DNA of 46,237 bases from Candolleomyces eurysporus (taxonomy: Eukaryota; Basidiomycota; Agaricomycetes; Agaricales; Psathyrellaceae): positions 1 to 46,237 of the forward strand of contig JANBPK010001249.1 in the NCBI GenBank assembly GCA_027579435.1. The letters are read 5' to 3'. Under the pieces are notes generated by a model. The model had not been told where the DNA came from. It ran no database searches and saw only the letters and a list, made by a program, of their open reading frames with translations. Within the stretch, counting starts at the first letter, position 1. Each line of letters begins with the position of its first letter. Position numbers and translations under genes: made by a program. Positions 1 through 9,957 of this stretch are shown here, in pieces.

Positions 1-485
1 AGAGTGTTTAAGTTTGCAAAGTCAATCAGAGTCGTGTTGCTTGCATTTTATCAAATTGTTCTTGTGCTAAAGTTGCTTGAGGCCATGTTCCTCTGTTCAC
101 AAAGTCATCCATCGTATCTTGAACCTTACTGTGTGTTAGCAAAGTCACTTCGTGAAGCATTTCTATCGTTGCTGGTTGAGCCTTAGCTCCCCCTCGAACA
201 TGTAATTGTACAAGAAGAGTTCTAGAAGCCTCTTTTGACTAGACTTAGAGCTTTTACCCATACCCTTTGCCTGCCTTTATCTTCACGAAGGTATTTGGTG
301 TGTTGTGTTGTTGTGGTTGTATGTGTGTGTTTTAGTTCTATAGTTTTGTTGTTAGAGCGCCCTAGTTCACTACCTGCACATCACCGTGGTGCCCAATTTG
401 TCCTCCAACTCTTGCACTCTACCGCCACATCTATCTCACATTCCCATTCCTACTGGGTCTCCTTGGCAAACANTTTTTGCGCGCC
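1..485 (+). other. leader of the gag-like element, no gene
   Basis: I see no protein-coding gene here. Three spaced copies of CAAAGTCA lie in the first 160 bases, and T-rich sequence precedes the gag start at 486. It probably represents the 5' untranslated part of the retroelement whose gag follows, but no 5' LTR matching the LTR-like sequence near 1908 is visible, so it either lies outside the window or is lost. Confidence 0.3.
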
Positions 486-1635
486 ATGTCTTCAGCTACC
501 CCAAAGATCAATGTGCCTGCTCTCACTGCTCCATTGACAGCTAGCTCAGTGAAGGCCTGGTTGGATTGCTGTGAGGATGCCTTTGAGGTGTACTCCATCA
601 TGCATCCTGACTGTGAACTCAAGGCTAGCCTGAAGATCCTTCTTGCCAGGTTGAAGATGGAGGCTCCTGAGGCTTCACAGTGGTGGGGGGAGAATTGGGA
701 TACCCTGAAGGTCTTGACCACCTATGCTGACTTCACCACAAAGGTCACAGAACGGTTCATTCCCTCTGGTTGGAAGATGGATGCTCTCGCTACATTCTAT
801 GTGATCGTCAAGACGGCCAGCCTTTTCCCGATTTTGTCACTGCCCTCCAAAGCGCACGTGGTATCCTGGGCTTGGCTGGTGGTACTTACAAGGTCTCTGA
901 CACTGTCTTCAAACACCACTTTCTCTTCTTCAGCAACCCTTTGCTCTCGCTTCGGGTTTGTGCTGTTTCTGGGTTAGCGTATGATACCACTTGTTTGTAG
1001 TGGGCCGTCGCTGCACACGGCATATTCCGAGGCCTCTGGTTCTAAGATGCACCTTTCAGTTATATCTGTACTTTACAATTTTTCTCTGAACCTAAACAAA
1101 GGGCAGGTAAAGATGTGGTGACCATGGGGGCAAGGTTATGTTGAAGACATAAATAGCAGTACAGTCACACAATCACAGGGCCTTCGAAGCCGTATTTCTT
1201 GGCATTTAAAACTGCAGGGTACAAGTACCTGAGGCATTTAGAGGCCTCGGAATCAAGGTTGACTCGCTCATCAGCCTTATGGCATCAACCTGGAGCTCAA
1301 TGCTGGGGGAGGGGGCTGTTCACCAGAGGTCTATCTCTGTTCCTGGAGGCCCATCCTCATCCGCTTTGCTCCCTCCCCTCACTGAGCAGGATCGTCTCAA
1401 GTTGAAGCATGCTGGGGGATGTTACTGTTGTCAGAAGACACTGTCTCCATCTGGTTGGACTGCACACTCTTTAAAGACATGTCCTGGTGATCCTGAGCGT
1501 GGGATTCTGCCTGCATCTGTAGCTGTGGCTGTGGCTGGTGTTTGTGTTGGAGACTCGGATGTGGAAGAGCTTGATGATGATGCTATCTGGGAGAGCGTCA
1601 TTACGTCTGGTGTTTGGGATTCAGATGAGGATTAA
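486..1635 (+). pseudogene. broken Gag-like protein of an LTR retroelement
   Basis: From ATG 486 the frame reads a capsid-like helical region: a short N-terminus, then a segment with WWGENW, and FTTKVTERFIPSGWKMDALATFY at about residues 80-105 (described, not a full domain). Around 800 the homologous reading moves to another frame (QDGQPFPDFV to about 970), the hallmark of a one-base break. A third piece, 1258-1635, holds a zinc-knuckle-like CxxC...H...C (GCYCC, then TAHSLKTCPGDP) and an acidic tail ending at TAA 1635. This order, capsid-like then CxxC/H/C, matches the Gag proteins that are abundant in Agaricomycete genomes (family knowledge). No protease, reverse transcriptase or integrase follows. 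Read as a non-autonomous or internally deleted element, now non-functional. About 250 bases between the second and third pieces carry no recognisable coding. Confidence 0.6.
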
Positions 1636-1890
1636 AGGTTTCATGTTTTATTTTGTTTAATTCTTTAATTGTCTTTTTTTTTNCCTTTTTTTTGGCTACC
1701 AATGATGGTTGGGCTTGCTGTTTGATTTCCTCTTGGGCTTCTTACAACACCTTTTCTGTACTATTCCTGATTCTCATTGTGGTTTCCCCTTGGCTTCTTG
1801 TGGTATTACTTGGCCTGGTGTTCCTGAATTTCGTTACAGACATTTTTTTTGCGAGACCCCTTTCATTTGATTGTTTTTTTTTGTTTANTT

Positions 1891-2085
1891 TTTAGGGGTG
1901 GGGAGAGTGTAAGACTGGTGAGACTGTCTTACACTATACACCTACACATATGTGTGCTATCCTAGATACCAAGCATCGATTCCTGTACCTTCCCGTCTTG
2001 TCGCTCAAATAGACTTCTAACAAGTTGATTCTCACTGTGTTCTCTCTCTCTCTCAGTGAATGACCCTGTAGCCGACAGGGTCATT
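1891..2085 (+). mobile_element. polypurine tract and LTR-like end
   Basis: A purine run at 1894-1907 (AGGGGTGGGGAGAG) is followed by TGTAAGAC at 1908, the usual arrangement of a polypurine tract against the TG start of a 3' LTR. A perfect 10-base inverted repeat (1906-1915 with 1926-1935, loop of 10) lies across that start. A CT microsatellite occupies about 2041-2054. A second perfect inverted repeat of 11 bases (2059-2069 with 2075-2085, loop of 5) follows. The exact LTR end is not visible because no second copy lies in the window. Confidence 0.45.
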
Positions 2086-2109
2086 ATAGCTAGCACTTAT
2101 GCTTGTCAT

Positions 2110-2245
2110 CTATGGTGGGATTGTGTTTGGGTTGATTGGGTTTGGGGGATGAGATGAGGGGGGGAGAGGGTGTTGAGTGTGTTGTGAGAGGGTATTTTGA
2201 TTGTATTTTGATTGTGGAGAGGGGGGGCAGGTTGGGTAGTCTCTC
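2110..2245 (+). repeat. G/T-rich low-complexity tract
   Basis: The top strand has repeated runs of three to seven G separated by short T/A-rich spacers (for example around 2130-2170 and 2219-2235). It contains no open reading frame of note. The spacing of G-runs could allow a G-quadruplex on this strand, but several spacers exceed seven bases. Confidence 0.5.
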
Positions 2246-2794
2246 ATTGTGAGGTGCTTTTGGTTACTCTAGACGTGTGAGGACCGAGATTTCCTGTTCC
2301 CACATGTGTGGGAAACTTCCTGAAGATGGTGGTACAGGTCAAGGAAGCCCCCCTCAGATGGCCATTTTTTGTGCTGTAGTAGATTGTTTTCTAAATTTTA
2401 TTGATTTTTACACATTTCTTATAGGAGCACACATGAGGGACAGAGACAGCACAAAGGGACTTATGTTTTGTTTTCTGTTGTGAATCACCTCTTAACTCCT
2501 CTTAATGAGTCAGTTGCCATGGCACAGATCCGCCATCTGTCAACCAACTTCTTGATCCCAATCAATCATTGGGGCCAGGCATTCCCTGCTAGCGCGGTGG
2601 TCGCTGACTAATAGCACCGCCACTCAAAATCCTGTCCCATCGCCTCTCGCAAGTCTCCTTCGATGAGATCGCTCAATTTACATCCAGAGGACGTCGAGAA
2701 TCAAGGATTATGATTAAGTATACAAATTAGTGTATTATTTTAAGCAATTGAATTCATTAGATACTGTGTAACTTATTATCTGTGAGTAATATTG
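2246..2794. other. intergenic, no gene seen
   Basis: No supported gene. One 18-base near-perfect palindrome is present (2297-2304 with 2307-2314, TTCCCACA/TGTGGGAA). The stretch lies between the 3' end of the broken large gene on the minus strand and the LTR-like sequence. I looked for terminal inverted repeats matching the far side (5700-6000) and found none. Confidence 0.4.
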
Positions 2795-5685
2795 TCACTC
2801 GCATTCACCGTCCATTTCCATCTCTTGCTCGAGTTCATCACCATCCTGGGCCCAACAATCAACGATGATTTCGTTGTCTGGTTGTAGGTTAGATGTAGAG
2901 GATGAGGGACCTTGATGAAGATATTGAGTCAGTGCTTCCTTGAGGAGAATAGCTTTCTGATTTTTGAGACCGCGAGCCTTCTTGCTGTGCCCCTTCGGGA
3001 TGCTGTCATCGTTGAATATCTCTCGTAAGGCGTCCAGCTGGTCATCGATTGCATCAACCTTGAGCGTCCCGACATCTTCCATTGAAATAATCTTGAGCTT
3101 TAACAGTCGATTCCGCCGTGCTTCCTCCTTTCGTCGAGCTTCTTCAGCTTTCTCACGCTTCATCGCCGCCAGCCTTCTCTCGAAAGCCGCCTGAGCTTCT
3201 CGCCTCTGTCTCTCGCGACCTTCAGCATCCCACTTCCTCGCAACTCTCCGTATGTACTGGTAGTCCTCTTCAGTGAACACTGCATCCATAAATGCAAGTG
3301 TGTTGTTCTTCTGAATGACTGCATGCGCGTTGTAATTGAGCAGGGTTGTCGAGGGCTTGCCACGCATGTAGACCCGGTAAGAGCCTAGTGCTCCTTTGTT
3401 TGTGTCGTTGGTTGACGGCATCCAAGCAAGTTCGCGTTCCGTGGCACTAGCTTGATCGATAATGCCCCCAGGTGCAAACTCGGCGCTGAAGCGGACCCAG
3501 GTCACCAGCGCACCCTTGAAAAATGCGACAAGCGCAGCTCGTAGGTGAGGAATTTGACCACTGGTCTGGAGGCTGCGCACTGCTGAGAACGCTTCAGGAT
3601 CTTCCCATTCTTTCCATCGAGCGTAGCAGTACCGCAAACTGCATCCTTCGAAATCAAGAGATCAGGATCGTCGATCACTGCTTGGCAGTGATCTCGCACC
3701 TGGGTGTGCAGGGGACCAAGGTTGAGCAGGTTTGTCTGCTCTGTGCCAGGTCCTCTAACCAGCCGAAGATAGGGATGAGTGATGGAGAGTGAATACAACA
3801 CCATAACGGCGAGTTCGGTGAGTGTGGGTTGGTCATGGAGAGCGTTGAAAAGGTTNAACTCGATGTTCGTCCATCCAGCTTGAGATTTCCCCCATTTGAN
3901 GGTCTCCAGAAACTTGCGATAGAATTCAAGCCGCTTCAACAGCTCTCCTGCGGCCTCTGCATAGCTATTGAATCGCANGTTGCTGGTGTCTGGAAACCGG
4001 TGCGAATGTTTGAGTCCGTAGGCGTCCATGAGGTGGTAAATGTGTGAGTCCCCATACCCCTTCTTGTNGTCTTTGTTGTTGAATAATGTACCGGCCAGAG
4101 CAGTGGTCTTGACACCTCCCCTTGTGGTTGCCTCAATGGCTGCTGCCTCCTCATCTGTGAGTGGCTGGCCCTGCTTGCTCGGATCAAGTGCTTCTCGAAC
4201 TTTTGCTGCATTGAATTTGTTGGCCAAAAGGATCAGAGGTTGCAGCTCGTTTTCCTCCCATAATTTCCCCATTGCGTCGGTCCCTCCCTTGAAGCTGTTC
4301 TGATCCTTGTGCATGCAACACCCGCCCCATATAAACAGATCCATTATCCGCCGCCTTTCNGGAGGTAGGTTTTCGTAAACGGTTGTCCCGAGCTCCACCT
4401 TGATAGTCTGCATTAGGTTTGCTTCATGAACTGACTGAGTCAGGTCATTGAAGCTATTCCAGATGCTATGACCGCCGAGTTTCTCAATGAGCGCTGCTTT
4501 TCGCTTGTTGAGAAATCGTTTTAGCTGGTCGATATCCCATTTCGAAAGTGCGTCGCCTCCAAGCCCTTTGGCAATCTCATTCCTCTTCCATTCCTTCATC
4601 TGATCAGCAGTACCCTTCTCAGCAGTTGCGTGATCTGTATTCATGCCCATGAGCTTCTCTGCAACATAGTGAAGTGTGAATTGGGGATGAGGGGAACGTT
4701 TTGCCAGTGGAGAGCTGTGGTACGTATTCTCCATCTCCTTCAAGAGAGATTTCCATGATTCTGCTGACTCTTTGCTCGAGTGATCACAGGTTGAGGAGAC
4801 ACGAAGTAGTCGGACTGCATGCTGAGCTGCCGGATCAAGGTGTATCTTTCCGTCCATGTATTCGGGAACCGGCAGTGCAATATGGTGAGCTTGATAATTA
4901 ACGTGTCAATTTGAGGTGCTGTCTTGGCTGATAGTGAAGCCTTGAGTCATAGTCATCTCGTAGGCAAGCTGCACATCCGAGGAGACAAGGCTCTCAAGCA
5001 CACAGCGACGGACCGTCCTTGCTGACATAGTTCGCTGGACTGTGATTCCGAATGAAGCTGCAATGTGTTGAATGAGGATGCCGATCTTCTCTGGGGAGCA
5101 GCCGGCCATGAAAAGTCGCCGTGCAAGATCTCGAGCCTGCATTGTATAGGCACCTTTTGAGGTTATCTTCNTGCGTGATTTTGCTTTTGATAGCTTCGAT
5201 TGGTGTTTATACGATTTCAGCAAAGCAGTAAGGCGCTTTAAAGCCTTCTTCAAGGATGTTTGGGTGGCTTTGTATCGTTGACTTTNGCCAATTGCGGCCT
5301 TCAGCTGGGTCTCGAGCTCTTGATTCCTCCGCTGCAGGACGACATTACGTGTCTCCAAGTGGGCAATCCGGAGCTTGTAGTCTTGTACTGACTTTGTGCA
5401 GGTGCTTCTTGCGTTGTTCAGACTGTCCTGGAGCTTCTGGACCTTCCTCTTCTCTCGTGCAAGGGCTTTCCGTTTGGTATTGTACTGGGTTTTGAAGTCG
5501 GAGGCCGGTTTTGTTGAGGCCGGAACTGTTTGTACGGTTTCCCTGGGATTCACCACTCTGCGTGACCCGGGGGGCGGTTGGTTTTCCTTGTCTGCATGCC
5601 TTGATATGTTTGCTTTGCGCAAGTTCTGCTCCTGAGCAGGACTTCGCTTCTTGGCTCTGCTCCCGAATATTCGGGGTCGAGCCAT
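2795..5685 (-). pseudogene. large multicopy Agaricomycete family protein, broken (probably mobile-element derived)
   Basis: One reading of about 963 codons runs from ATG 5685 to TAA 2795, interrupted twice. Codon 260 is TGA (4906-4908); the frame on both sides is the same (5685 and 4857 differ by 276 codons) and continues across it with HVNYQAHHIALPVPEY. A second break lies near 3613-3615, where the frame shifts between ...TLDGK and EWEDPEAF; one extra A in the AAA run would restore it. Features: basic N-terminus with a coiled coil (residues about 80-160), FTISQDSTSN, DHSSKESAESW, FIWGGCCMHKDQNSFKGG, TNDTN, and a C-terminal charged coiled coil with an acidic end. I recall similar long uncharacterised proteins, with HSS and CxHKDxNxxKGG motifs, in many copies in mushroom genomes; a transposase-like role is inferred from copy number, not shown. 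Ns inside the frame (such as 3856, 3900, 4069, 4360) do not disturb it. Confidence 0.6.
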
Positions 5686-6366
5686 TAATTTGGTGACTAG
5701 AGGGTACCAATATCCTCAGGATCACCTAACTAACCATGTATATTAGTTATAGTGTATCCTGAGCTCAATAAGAACAGACCTTATGCCTCAACTGAGCCTG
5801 TTTGCCCCGTTTTCGAGTGCAGGGTAAGGCCTTGCTCCCGTCGCGTCACCTCTGTATGCCATCAAACACGTCCATAATGGGAAGTGACGCGGTTGTAGGC
5901 CTGCAATAGGGGTGTTAGGCTTGCGGTACACATTCCAAGAGCATCCTTTGTGCTACTGCCTCAAACGCGTGCTCATTTGCTTCCTGCATTCTAAATCTAA
6001 ATTCTGGTGATAGAACTTTTTGAAACTTGGCCTCTAACACAAGATACACATATCAACCATGTCTTAAAATTATTCAATTTTAATTTCCTATTACCAGTTC
6101 CTTCCTTTTCCTTTACAACCGCTGAATATGTATTTTCTGTCATGAAACATGAGCTGTGGAGCTTGGAAAGTGTACCGGACACATTCGCNGCTCATTTTAA
6201 GTGAGAACAAGCAACGCCAAACAAACATCAACGTTCGCAGGTATTGCCAGGCCCCACAATCATATTTGTGATGGACAGGCCAGGGCTATTGCCTTGGCTT
6301 AATTATTTTGACCGGTAGGCAAGTGCCCCATTTTTATAGATAAAAAGACAGGGTCCCCTAAACACC
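5686..6366. other. intergenic, no gene seen
   Basis: No supported gene. It holds the upstream side of the minus-strand gene starting at 5685 and an AT-rich stretch (about 6000-6150). Short open frames on both strands there overlap each other and show no recognisable features. Confidence 0.4.
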
Positions 6367-6599
6367 TGTGGTCAATGGGCCGATGCTTTGCATGGCAGTT
6401 CTCCGAGGCATTTTGACCCGTGGGGCTTCAAGGCGATGCACATGAGAACGACATACCAAATTGAGCAGCGGAGCTTAAAGCTCATCATCACTGCAAAAGC
6501 TTGGCGGCAGAGGCTCGAGGGTAACAATGTACCCGAGTCATCAAAATGCCTCGGAACATACACTTTAGTTTTGATGTTTTGCAACTTCTATTGACCACA
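6367..6599. repeat. nested inverted repeat, MITE- or foldback-like
   Basis: Two inverted repeats are nested: TGTGGTCAAT at 6367-6376 against ATTGACCACA at 6590-6599, and a perfect 14-base pair, 6403-6416 (CCGAGGCATTTTGA) against 6541-6554. The enclosed 233 bases contain no convincing gene. The element ends directly before the small spliced gene at 6602. No obvious target-site duplication was found. Confidence 0.5.
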
Positions 6600-6601
6600 T
6601 T

Positions 6602-7548
6602 GTGACAGTCAGAAACCTTGCAGAGCTTTTTGCCACTGAATTCTTGTCAATCAAAGAAGGCGTCAACCTCATTAAAAGGCTCAAGCACATGTCCAGGAAG
6701 GTTCCCAACCTTGAGTCCTTGTCTGATGTCAAGACCTTCTACTCTTGCATTGATAACGCTGACCCCAACTCCCCGAATATCTCAGTTGACAACACCAACT
6801 CAAGCTGGGGCCATTACCAATTTACGGCTGGTTCTCTTACCATTGACTTGGCCCTGCTGTCATGGACTGCTGTTGGTTCTGTGGACATGGTGTATTGTCT
6901 CATCGCTGCCTCTATCAAGACACACCGCATTGCTGTGCAGATCTGCACTCAATGTAGCCTCCACCCCACATTGTATCTCAGTGACATTTATCTTGCACGT
7001 GTTGTTGAGAAGCTGTTGGGACTTGCAAAAACAGTTGAAGTCCCAGAGGTACGTCAACCATACACTCTTCATAGCATGCCAGCTCATCAACAACCATTCA
7101 ATATTGTAGCCTGCTGCCGGTCAAAAACCCCAGGGCTTTACTTTTGGTGTTGGCAAGACCTATGTTCTGAAGGCACATCTTCATATCTTAGATAATGCCA
7201 TCGCCTGCACTGACATTCATGCAAGAACTTGCATAACAATGAGCTGAAGACTTGGATCACTGACAACTCAATCCCTGTTCTGTCTGGACACATTGGGATG
7301 CTGAAAAAGCAAGGTAACCCACTGCCATTATCATTCAAAGCCCTTACCCAATCACTGATACATTCTTAAAGGTCTCATTGACGCCATCACAATGTCTGGC
7401 AAGATCCCAGCCAACGACGACTTCAAAAAATTGATATCTTTGGTGAGACCGTAATTACAGCGTACCCTTCTTTACACGAGCACTGACGTGTTCATGTTAT
7501 TCCCAGGGCTGCCATGGCAAGAAAGCCATCTATTCTTCTGGCCTTTAA
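6602..7548 (+). CDS. unrecognised spliced gene, 5' end missing, one frame break
   Basis: Not recognised. A four-exon structure can be read: exon to 7048, 7134-7313, a third exon from about 7372 to 7441, and 7507-7548 ending in TAA. Introns have GTACGT, GTAACC and GTGAGA donors and AG acceptors, and splicing joins readable protein (KKQG-LIDAITMSGKIPANDDF, then LISL-GCHGKKAIYSSGL). In exon 2 the frame breaks near 7222-7226 (GCAAGAAC); one more A in the run would restore ARNLHNNELKTW. The upstream start is unclear: 6602 is not an ATG, so the true first exon lies further 5' or was replaced by the inverted-repeat element that ends at 6599. The break may be a sequencing error or a real lesion. Confidence 0.45.
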
Positions 7549-7920
7549 TATGCCCTACTTGTTCAAGAATATCTTGAGCCCACGCCGTTGTATCATGGCT
7601 CTATTTGAATTTTAAGTCGCTCTAGTCCTATTTTACTGCGCTCTTAAATCTACATTACCATTGATTGAATCCAAAATAAAAATCTGATCTTTGAACTGCT
7701 GACTGAAGCCTGACTGTGCCTGACTAAATAAAAATGCTATGAAATTGAGGGGGAGACCAACATGCTGACTAGTGCTGACTATCTTGGACAAGCCCGACTA
7801 TAGGAGAAAGCTTGTAGTCGGAAATCGCGACAGAAAGTCAGGTGCAGTCAGCCATCATTTCCGACTGACTACGCTCTGACCTTGGCCTGACTACACCCGA
7901 CTAACGTTTTCACTGAGTGT
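7549..7920. repeat. gene-free stretch with clustered CTGACTA-type repeats
   Basis: Between about 7690 and 7906 the heptamer CTGACTA and close variants (CTGACTG, CCGACTA) occur about ten times, first on the top strand, then inverted (TAGTCGG, GTCAGG, CAGTCAG at about 7816-7850), then on the top strand again. Such clustering resembles sub-terminal transposase-binding repeats of DNA transposons. No gene is seen. Confidence 0.45.
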
Positions 7921-8200
7921 CACTGCTGGGATCCAATTGTTCTGCGTTCGGCAAAATCGTTGCAAAACACATCCTTTGATTAGAAATTTTCAATACCATT
8001 CTGCATTGGGCCAAAATGTGATGCAAAATGCAATTATTTGTCTTTTTCAGCCTGCAATTTGCGGAATCTGGCGTTTTGCGGGCGGCAATACGCAAATAAT
8101 TGTCTTTTGCGCATTGCAAGAGGTTTTTCAGAACTGGAGATTTTTTGGATCCGTTTTGCACGCATCTTGCAGACCACAGAAAAGTTGGATCCCGGCAGTG
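7921..8200. mobile_element. 280-bp MITE-like element with terminal inverted repeats
   Basis: The first 24 bases (7921-7944, starting CACTGCTGGGATCC) match the reverse complement of the last 24 (8177-8200, ending GGATCCCGGCAGTG) at 21 positions. The inside is also an imperfect palindrome: GCAAAA-rich and CAATTATTTG blocks on one arm recur inverted on the other. There is no transposase. A clean target-site duplication is not obvious, so the superfamily is left open. Confidence 0.65.
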
Positions 8201-8612
8201 CGTGGGACAAGTGAGAGTAAATGGGAACTGTGATTGAATTTCAGACTATCACCCTCAAAACTAGGAAAACACGGGATAGGGTTGGGGCATGGTGTTGGTT
8301 TCCTAAACATTATCCCGTATCACACTCGCTGAAAACGTGTTCAAGGTCCGGTAGATGATCCCTTTATCTAACAGCGTAGTTTTCATCTCCAGGGAGTTTT
8401 CACCCTTCTGAGCGCTCGATATAGAAGGATGGAATTAGGGTGCCTGCCATCGGATCGTAGATTGCGTTACCTGTCATACCCAGCGCAGCGTCCGCAAAAC
8501 GGGAAACTTCGTGCCAGACCGACCAACTGAGTGTCACCTTAAAAGCTGAAGTCGTTTTACTAGCAGAAGACAACTCTCTAGCACAGATAGTTGCTTTGTC
8601 CGGGACTCAAAG
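8201..8612. other. intergenic upstream of GTPase gene 1
   Basis: No gene is seen. It holds the upstream region of the gene starting at 8613; no clear TATA box stands out. Confidence 0.3.
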
Positions 8613-9503
8613 ATGCCTGAACTTGAATTTCAAAGCTCTGACATCGTTCTTCTGTACGTATCGGAGACCTTTCCGCATTCGAGCATTTTACCAACCTTCA
8701 ATAGCGTTACAGGCGTCGTAGGGTCTGGGAGGAGCACCGTACGCACTTTCAGTTTCTTGCAATTGAACGATGAGGCGATTTATTTTCTAGTTCATTAACG
8801 CTTTCTTTCCTGAATCTGACCCTATGGCGGTCGGTAATGATGACTCAGTTGAAGTTTGCACGAAGCATGTCGGGCACGCCGCGATTGATCACAAGGGATC
8901 CCGACTCATTTTCGTAGACACGCCAGGATTCGATAGCCCTTACAAGCCGGACGCCCATGTCCTGCAAGAAATTCTTGACTGGCTCAAACGGTCGTAAGTC
9001 TTGTGTTCTCTTCTGTTCCGAATCTGTGGCTTCCCAATACCGATAGGTTCCCCAGCGGGAAGTGTCGTGGAGGTGTCATTTACCTCCACGATATCAGTGC
9101 CGATACGTATCAAGGCATTGCAGAGCACGAATTGAAGGCGTTAGATCGCTCTCTAGGCTCTAGTCTTTATAAGCAGTTGATTATCGCGACCACCAAGTGG
9201 AAATTCAGCGGGGACAGAGGGGAGCATCGGCACCAGGAATTAACGAAGCGCTGGCGCCGTATCCTTACGGCAGGGTCACAGGTGCGCGCATTCCGAACCA
9301 AAGAAGATGCTTGGGCCATCGTCAACGACTTTCTCCCTGCTCTTGAGAATGGCCAGGAGCTTGACATCGAAAAGGGGTTGGCTCATCTTCAGCAACACCA
9401 AAACCATCATCATCCCCTTCAGGAAACTGAAAACCACAGCAAAGTCCTCGACCGGCTTTTTGGTATTCTGGGTTTGTTCAAGAGCAGTCGAGTTCGCAAG
9501 TGA
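8613..9503 (+). CDS. P-loop GTPase-like protein 1, single domain, Walker Lys replaced by Arg
   Basis: Four exons: 8613-8653, 8705-8738, 8791-8993, 9047-9503, giving 244 residues. All introns are GT-AG and the phases match the other GTPase genes of the window. Order of motifs: DIVLL strand, Walker A GVVGSGRST (residues 17-25), G3/Walker B FVDTPGF, GGVIYLHDIS, and a G4-like ATTKW. The invariant Walker lysine is Arg (AGG, residue 23), which would be expected to weaken nucleotide hydrolysis or binding. The C-terminus has a His-rich run and a basic, hydrophobic end (LFGILGLFKSS). The family resembles AIG1/GIMAP-type GTPases and the large set of G-domain proteins in Agaricomycetes. Its function is unknown; an immune or recognition role is only inferred from related families. 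It sits head-to-tail with GTPase 2. Confidence 0.75.
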
Positions 9504-9957
9504 CTACTGGTGCGCCTGAAAATGTATTATATTTCCCATTTATTGCGCCCCTATGGTGTGGGATCCGTATTGTAAATCAGGCTGGTAGTGCGAGTGGTAA
9601 ATGCTGAACCAGGACGTGGTCGCGAATCGTGATCTGGGGGAGAACGCCAAGATGTGCCAAGATGTGACAAAATGGTTCGCGATCCCAATGGCATTTTTGG
9701 TCAAATCGTACACATCGCCGCTCATTTAGAACATGCCTGCCTGTTTGGAACGTGGCAGTCTGGTTTTCTGCTGCTTCTCCTGACCATAGCCCCGGAACTT
9801 CATCTGATTAACAGAGTCTATAAATCAACACGCGGCTGCCATGTTGGCACGGAACGTTGAGAAGGCATGGCGAAAAATCCCGTGAGACGCCGACTTGACG
9901 CCGCGGATTCTGTAACGAGTATACATAGAATACACTCTGACCTCTACTAGCACAATA
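9504..9957. other. intergenic between GTPase genes 1 and 2
   Basis: No gene is seen. A GTATACATAGAA stretch near 9919 could serve as a weak TATA-like element for the gene starting at 9958. Confidence 0.3.

Noticed and set aside
2500..6000. Terminal inverted repeats around the large broken gene
   Set aside because: Comparison of the flanks by eye found only short chance palindromes such as ATCCTCAGGAT near 5710.
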